From assembly GCA_948470475.1 (NCBI GenBank), contig OX419337.1, positions 5,889,574-5,953,573 of the forward strand: 64,000 nucleotides of DNA, read 5' to 3'. The stretch is from Galaxea fascicularis (lineage: Eukaryota > Cnidaria > Anthozoa > Scleractinia > Euphylliidae). Shown here one piece after another: positions 52,040-63,640 of the stretch (position 1 is the stretch's first letter; each line of letters opens with the position of its first letter). The notes beneath the pieces are model-generated. The model saw only the letters and a list, made by a program, of their open reading frames with translations, had not been told where the DNA came from and made no database searches. The position numbers and the translations under genes were made by a program.

Positions 52040-54100
52040 GACCAAAACCCAAAGGGAGACCACATGCTTTTGAGTCAAATTTTGAATTTGGCTTAAACTT
52101 TGCCTATTTTAAAATGGAACCTAGAAATCATGTGTAAATGCTTCCAAGAACTCCCACAACATGATTTCTATTCTTATTTGAGCTGTGTGCAAGATTTTAG
52201 CAAAGTTGAAATTTTGACCAAAACCCAAAGGGGGGACCACATGCTTTTGAGTCAAATTTTGAATTTGGCTTAAACTTTGCCTATTTCAAACAGGAACCCT
52301 AGAAATCATGTGTAAATGCTTCCAAAAACTCCCACAACATGATTTCTATTCTTATTTGAGCTGTGTGCAAGATTTTAGCAAAGTTGAAATTTTGACCAAA
52401 ACCCAAAGGGGGGACCACATGCTTTTGAGTCAAATTTTGAATTTGGCTTAAACTTTGTCTATTTTAAAATGGAACCCTAGAAATCGTGTTTAAATGCTTC
52501 CAAAAACTCCCACAACATGATTTCTATTCTTATTTGAGCTGTGTGCAAGATTTTAGCAAAGTTGAAATTTTGACCAAAACCCAAAGGGGGGACCACATGC
52601 TTTTGAGTCAAATTTTGAATTTGGCTTAAACTTTGCCTATTTTAAAAAGGAACCTAGAAATCATGTCTAAAAGCTTCCAAGAACTCCCACAACATGATTT
52701 CTATTCTTATTTGAGCTGTATGCAAGATTGTAGCAAAGTTGAAATTTTGACCAAAACCCAAAGGGGGGACCACATGCTTTTGAGTCAAATTTTGAATTTG
52801 GCTTAAACTTTGCCTATTTCAAAAAGGAACCTAGAAATCATGTGTAAATGCTTCCAAGAACTCCCACAACATGATTTCTATTCTTATTTGAGCAGTGTGC
52901 AAAATTTCAGCAAAGTTGAAATTTTGACCAAAACCCAAAGGGGGGACCACATGCTTTTGAGTCAAATTTTGAATTTGGCTTAAACTTTGCCTATTTCAAA
53001 AAGGAACCTAGAAATCATGTGTAAATGTATCCAAGAACTCCCACAACATGATTTCTTTTCTTATTTGAGCAGTGTGCAAAATTTCAGCAAAGTTGAAATT
53101 TTGACCAAAACCCAAAGGGGGACCACATGCTTTTGAGTCAAATTTTGAATTTGGCTTAAACTTTGCCTATTTTAAAATGGAACCTAGAAATCATGTGTAA
53201 ATGCTTCCAAGAACTCCCACAACATGATTTCTATTCTTATTTGAGCTGTGTGCAAGATTTTAGCAAAGTTGAAATTTTGACCAAAACCCAAAGGGGGGAC
53301 CACATGCTTTTGAGTCAAATTTTGAATTTGGCTTAAACTTTGCCTATTTCAAACAGGAACCCTAGAAATCATGTGTAAATGCTTCCAAAAACTCCCACAA
53401 CATGATTTCTATTCTTATTTGAGCTGTGTGCAAGATTTTAGCAAAGTTGAAATTTTGACCAAAACCCAAAGGGGGGACCACATGCTTTTGAGTCAAATTT
53501 TGAATTTGGCTTAAACTTTGTCTATTTTAAAATGGAACCCTAGAAATCGTGTTTAAATGCTTCCAAAAACTCCCACAACATGATTTCTATTCTTATTTGA
53601 GCTGTGTGCAAGATTTTAGCAAAGTTGAAATTTTGACCAAAACCCAAAGGGGGGACCACATGCTTTTGAGTCAAATTTTGAATTTGGCTTAAACTTTGCC
53701 TATTTTAAAAAGGAACCTAGAAATCATGTCTAAAAGCTTCCAAGAACTCCCACAACATGATTTCTATTCTTATTTGAGCTGTATGCAAGATTGTAGCAAA
53801 GTTGAAATTTTGACCAAAACCCAAAGGGGGGACCACATGCTTTTGAGTCAAATTTTGAATTTGGCTTAAACTTTGCCTATTTCAAAAAGGAACCTAGAAA
53901 TCATGTGTAAATGCTTCCAAGAACTCCCACAACATGATTTCTATTCTTATTTGAGCTGTGTGCAAGATTTTAGCAAAGTTGAAATTTTGACCAAAACCCA
54001 AAGGGGGGACCACATGCTTTTGAGTCAAATTTTGAATTTGGCTTAAACTTTGCCTATTTCAAAATGGAACCTAGAAATCATGTTTAAATACTTCCAAAAA
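52040..54100 (+). repeat. 6-mer tandem duplication, 1063 bp
   Basis: An aaacagg variant at 52288 and 53351, aaatcgtg at 52481 and 53544, and a tcatgtctaaaagc variant at 52661 and 53724 are all 1063 bp apart (6 x 177 + 1). Confidence 0.85.
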
Positions 54101-55859
54101 CTCCCACAACATGATTTCTATTCTTATTTGAGCTGTGTGCAAGATTTTAGCAAAGTTGAAATTTTGACCAAAACCCAAAGGGGGGACCACATGCTTTTGA
54201 GTCAAATTTTGAATTTGGCTTAAACTTTGCCTATTTTAAAAAGGAACCTAGAAATCATGTGTAAATGCTTCCAAGAACTCCCACAACATGATTTCTATTC
54301 TTATTTGAGCAGTGTGCAAGATTTTAGCAAAGTTGAAATTTTGACCAAAACCCAAAGGGGGGACCACATGCTTTTGAGTCAAATTTTGAATTTGGCTTAA
54401 ACTTTGCCTATTTTAAAAAGGAACCTAGAAATCATGTGTAAATGCTTCCAAAAACTCCCACAACATGATTTCTATTCTTATTTGAGCTGTGTGCAAGATT
54501 TTAGCAAAGTTGAAATTTTGACCAAAACCCAAAGGGGGGACCACATGCTTTTGAGTCAAATTTTGAATTTGGCTTAAACTTTGCCTATTTCAAAAAGGAA
54601 CCTAGAAATCATGTGTAAATGCTTCCAAGAACTCCCACAACATGATTTCTATTCTTATTTGAGCTGTGTGCAAGATTGTAGCAAAGTTGAAATTTTGACC
54701 AAACCCCAAAGGGGGGACCACATGCTTTTGAGTCCAATTTTGAATTTGGCTTAAACTTTGCCTATTTCAAAAAGGAACCTAAAAATCATGTCTAAATGCT
54801 TCCAAGAACTCCCACAACATGATTTCTATTCTTATTTGAGCTGTGTGCAAGATTTTAGCAAAGTTGAAATTTTGACCAAAACCCAAAGGGGGGACAACAT
54901 GCTTTCGAGTCCAATTTTGAATTTGGCTTAAACTTTGCCTATTTCAAAAAGGAACCTAGAAATCATGTGTAAATGTATCCAAGAACTCCCACAACATGAT
55001 TTCTATTCTTATTTGAGCTGTGTGCAAGATTGTAGCAAAGTTGAAATTTTGACCAAAACCCAAAGGGGGGACCACATGCTTTTGAGTCAAATTTTGAATT
55101 TGGCTTAAACTTTGCCTATTTCAAAAAGGAACCTAGAAATCATGTGTAAATGCTTCCAAGAACTCCCACAACATGATTTCTATTCTTATTTGAGCAGTGT
55201 GCAAAATTTCAGCAAAGTTGAAATTTTGACCAAAACCCAAAGGGGGGACCACATGCTTTTGAGTCAAATTTTGAATTTGGCTTAAACTTTGCCTATTTCA
55301 AAAAGGAACCTAGAAATCATGTGTAAATGTATCCAAGAACTCCCACAACATGATTTCTTTTCTTATTTGAGCAGTGTGCAAAATTTCAGCAAAGTTGAAA
55401 TTTTGACCAAAACCCAAAGGGGGGACCACATGCTTTTGAGTCAAATTTTGAATTTGGCTTAAACTTTGCCTATTTTAAAATGGAACCTAGAAATCATGTG
55501 TAAATGCTTCCAAGAACTCCCACAACATGATTTCTATTCTTATTTGAGCTGTGTGCAAAATTTTAGCAAAGTTGAAATTTTGACCAAAACCCAAAGGGGG
55601 GACCACATGCTTTTGAGTCAAATTTTGAATTTGGCTTAATCTTTGCCTATTTCAAAAAGGAACCCTAGAAATCATGTGTAAATGCTTCCAAAAACTCCCA
55701 CAACATGATTTCTATTCTTATTTGAGCTGTGTGCAAGATTTTAGCAAAGTTGAAATTTTGACCAAAACCCAAAGGGGGGACCACATGCTTTTGAGTCAAA
55801 TTTTGAATTTGGCTTAAACTTTGCCTATTTCAAAAAGGAACCTAGAAATCATGTCTAAA

Positions 55860-58800
55860 TGCTTCCAAGAACTCCCACAACATGATTTCTATTCTTATTT
55901 GAGCTGTATGCAAGATTGTAGCAAAGTTGAAATTTTGACCAAAACCCAAAGGGGGGACCACATGGTTTTGAGTCAAATTTTGAATTTGGCTTAAACTTTG
56001 CCTATTTCAAAAAGGAACCTAGAAATCATGTGTAAATGCTTCCAAGAACTCCCACAACATGATTTCTATTCTTATTTGAGCTGTGTGCAAGATTTTAGCA
56101 AAGTTGAAATTTTGACCAAAACCCAAAGGGGGGACCACATGCTTTTGAGTCAAATTTTGAATTTGGCTTAAACTTTGCCTATTTTAAAATGGAACCTAGA
56201 AATCATGTGTAAATGCTTCCAAGAACTCCCACAACATGATTTCTATTCTTATTTGAGCTGTATGCAAGATTGTAGCAAAGTTGAAATTTTGACCAAAACC
56301 CAAAGGGGGGACCACATGCTTTTGAGTCCAATTTTGAATTTGGCTTAAACTTTGCCTATTTCAAAAAGGAACCTACAAATCATGTGTAAATGCTTCCAAG
56401 AACTCCCACAACATGATTTCTATTCTTATTTGAGCAGTGTGCAAGATTTTAGCAAAGTTGAAATTTTGACCAAAACCCAAAGGGGGGACCACATGCTTTT
56501 GAGTCAAATTTTGAATTTGGCTTAAACTTTGCCTATTTTAAAATGGAACCTAGAAATCATGTTTAAACGCTTCCAAAAACTCCCACAACATGATTTCTAT
56601 TCTTATTTGAGCCTTGTGCAAGATTTTAGCAAAGTTGAAATTTTGACCAAAACCCAAAGGGGGGACCACATGCTTTTGAGTCAAATTTTGAATTTGGCTT
56701 AAACTTTGCCTATTTCAAAAAGGAACCTAGAAATCATGTGTAAATGTATCCAAGAACTCCCACAACATGATTTCTTTTCTTATTTGAGCAGTGTGCAAAA
56801 TTTCGGGAAAGTTGAAATTTTGACCAAAACCCAAAGGGGGGACCACATGCTTTTGAGTCAAATTTTGAATTTGACTTAAACTTTGCCTATTTTAAAATGG
56901 AACCTAGAAATCATGTGTAAATGCTTCCAAGAACTCCCACAACATGATTTCTATTCTTATTTGAGCTGTGTGCAAGATTTTAGCAAAGTTGAAATTTCGA
57001 CCAAAACCCAAAGGGGGGACCACATGCTTTTGAGTCAAATTTTGAATTTGGCTTAAACTTTGCCTATTTCAAAAAGGAACCCTAGAAATCATGTGTAAAT
57101 GCTTCCAAAAACTCCCACAACATGATTTCTATTCTTATTTGAGCTGTGTGCAAGATTTTAGCAAAGTTGAAATTTTGACCAAAACCCAAAGGGGGGACCA
57201 CATGCTTTTGAGTCAAATTTTGAATTTGGCTTAAACTTTGTCTATTTTAAAATGGAACCTAGAAATCATGTTTAAATGCTTCCAAAAACTCCCACAACAT
57301 GATTTCTATTCTTATTTGAGCTGTGTGCAAGATTTTAGCAAAGTTGAAATTTTGACCAAAACCCAAAGGGGGGACCACATGCTTTTGAGTCAAATTTTGA
57401 ATTTGGCTTAAACTTTGCCTATTTCAAAAAGGAACCTAGAAATCATGTGTAAATGCTTCCAAGAACTCCCACAACATGATTTCTATTCTTATTTGAGCTG
57501 TATGCAAGATTGTAGCAAAGTTGAAATTTTGACCAAAACCCAAAGGGGGGACCACATGGTTTTGAGTCAAATTTTGAATTTGGCTTAAACTTTGCCTATT
57601 TCAAAAAGGAACCTAGAAATCATGTGTAAATGCTTCCAAGAACTCCCACAACATGATTTCTATTCTTATTTGAGCTGTGTGCAAGATTTTAGCAAAGTTG
57701 AAATTTTGACCAAAACCCAAAGGGGGGACCACATGCTTTTGAGTCAAATTTTGAATTTGGCTTAAACTTTGCCTATTTTAAAATGGAACCTAGAAATCAT
57801 GTGTAAATGCTTCCAAGAACTCCCACAACATGATTTCTATTCTTATTTGAGCTGTATGCAAGATTGTAGCAAAGTTGAAATTTTGACCAAAACCCAAAGG
57901 GGGGACCACATGCTTTTGAGTCCAATTTTGAATTTGGCTTAAACTTTGCCTATTTCAAAAAGGAACCTACAAATCATGTGTAAATGCTTCCAAGAACTCC
58001 CACAACATGATTTCTATTCTTATTTGAGCAGTGTGCAAGATTTTAGCAAAGTTGAAATTTTGACCAAAACCCAAAGGGGGGACCACATGCTTTTGAGTCA
58101 AATTTTGAATTTGGCTTAAACTTTGCCTATTTTAAAATGGAACCTAGAAATCATGTTTAAACGCTTCCAAAAACTCCCACAACATGATTTCTATTCTTAT
58201 TTGAGCCTTGTGCAAGATTTTAGCAAAGTTGAAATTTTGACCAAAACCCAAAGGGGGGACCACATGCTTTTGAGTCAAATTTTGAATTTGGCTTAAACTT
58301 TGCCTATTTCAAAAAGGAACCTAGAAATCATGTGTAAATGTATCCAAGAACTCCCACAACATGATTTCTTTTCTTATTTGAGCAGTGTGCAAAATTTCGG
58401 GAAAGTTGAAATTTTGACCAAAACCCAAAGGGGGGACCACATGCTTTTGAGTCAAATTTTGAATTTGACTTAAACTTTGCCTATTTTAAAATGGAACCTA
58501 GAAATCATGTGTAAATGCTTCCAAGAACTCCCACAACATGATTTCTATTCTTATTTGAGCTGTGTGCAAGATTTTAGCAAAGTTGAAATTTCGACCAAAA
58601 CCCAAAGGGGGGACCACATGCTTTTGAGTCAAATTTTGAATTTGGCTTAAACTTTGCCTATTTCAAAAAGGAACCCTAGAAATCATGTGTAAATGCTTCC
58701 AAAAACTCCCACAACATGATTTCTATTCTTATTTGAGCTGTGTGCAAGATTTTAGCAAAGTTGAAATTTTGACCAAAACCCAAAGGGGGGACCACATGCT

Positions 58801-58980
58801 TTTGAGTCAAATTTTGAATTTGGCTTAAACTTTGTCTATTTTAAAATGGAACCTAGAAATCATGTTTAAATGCTTCCAAAAACTCCCACAACATGATTTC
58901 TATTCTTATTTGAGCTGTGTGCAAGATTTTAGCAAAGTTGAAATTTTGACCAAAACCCAAAGGGGGGACCACATGCTTTT
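55860..58980 (+). repeat. 9-mer tandem duplication, 1594 bp
   Basis: gccttgtgca at 56611 and 58205, tttcgggaaa at 56801 and 58395, and gagctgtatg at 55901/57495 and 56255/57849 are all 1594 bp apart (9 x 177 + 1). The match breaks at about 58981, where the second copy has gagtcc and the first has gagtca. Confidence 0.85.
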
Positions 58981-61189
58981 GAGTCCAATTTTGAATTTGG
59001 CTTAAACTTTGCCTATTTCAAAAAGGAACCTAGAAATCATGTGTAAATGCTTCCAAGAACTCCCACAACATGATTTCTATTCTTATTTGAGCTGTATGCA
59101 AGATTGTAGCAAAGTTGAAATTTTGACCAAAACCCAAAGGGGGGACCACATGCTTTTGAGTCAAATTTTGAATTTGGCTTAAACTTTGCCTATTTCAAAA
59201 AGGAACCTACAAATCATGTGTAAATGCTTCCAAGAACTCCCACAACATGATTTCTATTCTTATTTGAGCTGTGTGCAAGATTTTAGCAAAGTTGAAATTT
59301 TGACCAAAACCCAAAGGGGGGACCACATGCTTTTGAGTCAAATTTTAAATTTGGCTTAAACTTTGCCTATTTTAAAATGGAACCAAGAAATCATGTTTAA
59401 ATGCTTCCAAAAACTCCCACAACATGATTTCTATTCTTATTTGAGCTGTGTGCAAGATTTTAGCAAAGTTGAAATTTTGACCAAAACCCAAAGGGGGGAC
59501 CACATGCTTTTGAGTCAAATTTTGAATTTGGCTTAAACTTTGCCTATTTCAAAAAGGAACCTAGAAATCATGTGTAAATGCTTCCAAGAACTCCCACAAC
59601 ATGATTTCTATTCTTATTTGAGCTGTGTGCAAGATTGTAGCAAAGTTGAAATTTTGACCAAAACCCAAAGGGGGGACCACATGCTTTTGAGTCAAATTTT
59701 GAATTTGGCTTAAACTTTGCCTATTTTAAAAAGGAACCTAGAAATCATGTGTAAATGCTTCCAAGAACTCCCACAACATGATTTCTATTCTTATTTGAGC
59801 TGTGTGCAAGATTTTAGCAAAGTTGAAATTTTGACCAAAACCCAAAGGGGGGACCACATGCTTTTGAGTCAAATTTTGAATTTGGCTTAAACTTTGCCTA
59901 TTTCAAAAAGGAACCTAGAAATCATGTGTAAATGTATCCAAGAACTCCCACAACATGATTTCTATTCTTATTTGAGCAGTGTGCAAAATTTCAGCAAAGT
60001 TGAAATTTTGACTAAAACCCAAAGGGGGGACCACATGCTTTTGAGTCAAATTTTGAATTTGGCTTAAACTTTGCCTATTTTAAAAAGGAACCTAGAAATC
60101 ATGTGTAAATGCTTCCAAGAACTCCCACAACATGATTTCTATTCTTATTTGAGCTGTGTGCAAGATTTTAGCAAAGTTGAAATTTTGACCAAAACCCAAA
60201 GGGGGGACCACATGCTTTTGAGTCAAATTTTGAATTTGGCTTAAACTTTGCCTATTTCAAAAAGGAACCTAGAAATCATGTGTAAATGTATCCAAGAACT
60301 CCCACAACATGATTTCTTTTCTTATTTGAGCAGTGTGCAAAATTTCAGCAAAGTTGAAATTTTGACCAAAACCCAAAGGGGGGACCACATGCTTTTCAAT
60401 CAAATTTTGAATTTGGCTTAAACTTTGCCTATTTCAAAAAGGAACCTAGAAATCATGTCTAAATGTATCCAAGAACTCCCACAACATGATTTCTATTCTT
60501 ATTTGAGCTGTGTGCAAGATTTTAGCAAAGTTGAAATTTTGACCAAAACCCAAAGGGGGGACCACATGCTTTTGAGTCCAATTTTGAATTTGGCTTAAAC
60601 TTTGCCTATTTCAAAAAGGAACCTAGAAATCATGTGTAAATGCTTCCAAGAACTCCCACAACATGATTTCTATTCTTATTTGAGCTGTGTGCAAGATTTT
60701 AGCAAAGTTGAAATTTTGACCAAAACCCAAAGGGGGGACCACATGCTTTTGAGTCAAATTTTGAATTTGGCTTAAACTTTGCCTATTTCAAACAGGAACC
60801 TAGAAATCATGTCTAAAAGCTTCCAAGAACTCCCACAACATGATTTCTATTCTTATTTGAGCTGTATGCAAGATTGTAGCAAAGTTGAAATTTTGACCAA
60901 AACCCAAAGGGGGGACCACATGCTTTTGAGTCCAATTTTGAATTTGGCTTAAACTTTGCCTATTTCAAAAAGGAACGTAGAAATCATGTGTAAATGCTTC
61001 CAAGAACTCCCACAACATGATTTCTATTCTTATTTGAGCTGTGTGCAAGATTTTAGCAAAGTTGAAATTTTGACCAAAACCCAAAGGGGGGACCACATGC
61101 TTTTAAGTCAAATTTTGAATTTGGCTTAAACTTTGCCTATTTCAAAAAGGAACCTAGAAATCATGTGTAAATGTATCCAAGAACTCCCA

Positions 61190-63640
61190 CAACATGATTT
61201 CTATTCTTATTTGAGCAGTGTGCAAAATTTCAGCAAAGTTGAAATTTTGACTAAAACCCAAAGGGGGGACCACATGCTTTTGAGTCAAATTTTGAATTTG
61301 GTTTAAACTTTGCCTATTTTAAAATGGAACCTAGAAATCATGTGTAAATGCTTCCAAGAACTCCCACAACATGATTTCTATTCTTATTTGACCTGTGTGC
61401 AAGATTTTAGCAAAGTTGAAATTTTGACCAAAACCCAAAGGGGGGACCACATGCTTTTGAGTCAAATTTTGAATTTGGCTTAAACTTTGCCTATTTCAAA
61501 AAGGAACCCTAGAAATCATGTGTAAATGCTTCCAAAAACTCCCACAACATGATTTCTATTCTTATTTGAGCTGTGTGCAAGATTTTAGCAAAGTTGAAAT
61601 TTTGACCAAAACCCAAAGGGGGGACCACATGCTTTTGAGTCAAATTTTGAATTTGGCTTAAACTTTGTCTATTTTAAAATGGAACCTAGAAATCATGTTT
61701 AAATGCTTCCAAAAACTCCCACAACATGATTTCTATTCTTATTTGAGCTGTGTGCAAGATTGTAGCAAAGTTGAAATTTTGACCAAAACCCAAAGGGGGG
61801 ACCACATGCTTTTGAGTCAAATTTTGAATTTGGCTTAAACTTTGCCTATTTCAAAAAGGAACCTAGAAATCATGTGTAAATGCTTCTAAGAACTCCCACA
61901 TTATGATTTCTATTCTTATTTGAGCTGTGTGCAAGATTGTAGCAAAGTTGAAATTTTGACCAAAACCCAAAGGGGGGACCACATGGTTTTGAGTCAAATT
62001 TTGAATTTGGCTTAAACTTTGCCTATTTCAAAAAGGAACCTAGAAATCATGTGTAAATGCTTCCAAGAACTCCCACAACATGATTTCTATTCTTATTTGA
62101 GCTGTATGCAAGATTGTAGCAAAGTTGAAATTTTGACCAAAACCCAAAGGGGGGACCACATGGTTTTGAGTCAAATTTTGAATTTGGCTTAAACTTTGCC
62201 TATTTTAAAATGGAACCTAGAAATCATGTGTAAATGCTTCCAAGAACTCCCACAACATGATTTCTATTCTTATTTGAGCTGTGTGCAAGATTTTAGCAAA
62301 GTTGAAATTTTGACCAAAACCCAAAGGGGGGACCACATGCTTTTGAGTCCAATTTTGAATTTGGCTTAAACTTTGCCTATTTCAAAAAGGAACCTAGAAA
62401 TCATGTGTAAATGGATCCAAGAACTCCCACAACATGATTTCTATTCTTATTTGAGCAGTGTGCAAAATTTCAGCAAAGTTGAAATTTTGACTAAAACCCA
62501 AAGGGGGGACCACATGCTTTTGAGTCAAATTTTGAATTTGGCTTAAACTTTGCCTATTTTAAAATGGAACCTAGAAATCATGTGTAAATGCTTCCAAGAA
62601 CTCCCACAACATGATTTCTATTCTTATTTGACCTGTGTGCAAGATTTTAGCAAAGTTGAAATTTTGACCAAAACCCAAAGGGGGGACCACATGCTTTTGA
62701 GTCAAATTTTGAATTTGGCTTAAACTTTGCCTATTTCAAAAAGGAACCCTAGAAATCATGTGTAAATGCTTCCAAAAACTCCCACAACATGATTTCTATT
62801 CTTATTTGAGCTGTGTGCAAGATTTTAGCAAAGTTGAAATTTTGACCAAAACCCAAAGGGGGGACCACATGCTTTTGAGTCAAATTTTGAATTTGGCTTA
62901 AACTTTGTCTATTTTAAAATGGAACCTAGAAATCATGTTTAAATGCTTCCAAAAACTCCCACAACATGATTTCTATTCTTATTTGAGCTGTGTGCAAGAT
63001 TTTAGCAAAGTTAAAATTTTGACCAAAACCCAAAGGGGGGACCACATGCTTTTGAGTCAAATTTTGAATTTGGCTTAAACTTTGCCTATTTCAAAAAGGA
63101 ACCTAGAAATCATGTGTAAATGCTTCTAAGAACTCCCACATTATGATTTCTATTGTTATTTGAGCTGTGTGCAAGATTGTAGCAAAGTTGAAATTTTGAC
63201 CAAAACCCAAAGGGGGGACCACATGCTTTTGAGTCAAATTTTGAATTTGGCTTAAACTTTGCCTATTTCAAAAAGGAACCTAGAAATCATGTGTAAATGC
63301 TTCCAAGAACTCCCACAACATGATTTCTATTCTTATTTGAGCTGTATGCAAGATTGTAGCAAAGTTGAAATTTTGACCAAAACCCAAAGGGGGGACCACA
63401 TGGTTTTGAGTCAAATTTTGAATTTGGCTTAAACTTTGCCTATTTTAAAATGGAACCTAGAAATCATGTGTAAATGCTTCCAAGAACTCCCACAACATGA
63501 TTTCTATTCTTATTTGAGCTGTGTGCAAGATTTTAGCAAAGTTGAAATTTTGACCAAAACCCAAAGGGGGGACCACATGCTTTTGAGTCAAATTTTGAAT
63601 TTGGCTTAAACTTTGCCTATTTCAAAAAGGAAGCTAGAAA
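61190..63640 (+). repeat. 7-mer tandem duplication, 1240 bp
   Basis: acctgtgtgc at 61391 and 62631, tgcttctaagaactcccacattatg at 61881 and 63121, and gactaaaacc at about 61249 and 62489 are all 1240 bp apart (7 x 177 + 1). This is the same period as at 11.5-14 kb and 18-23 kb, but with different marks, so it is an independent event. Confidence 0.85.
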
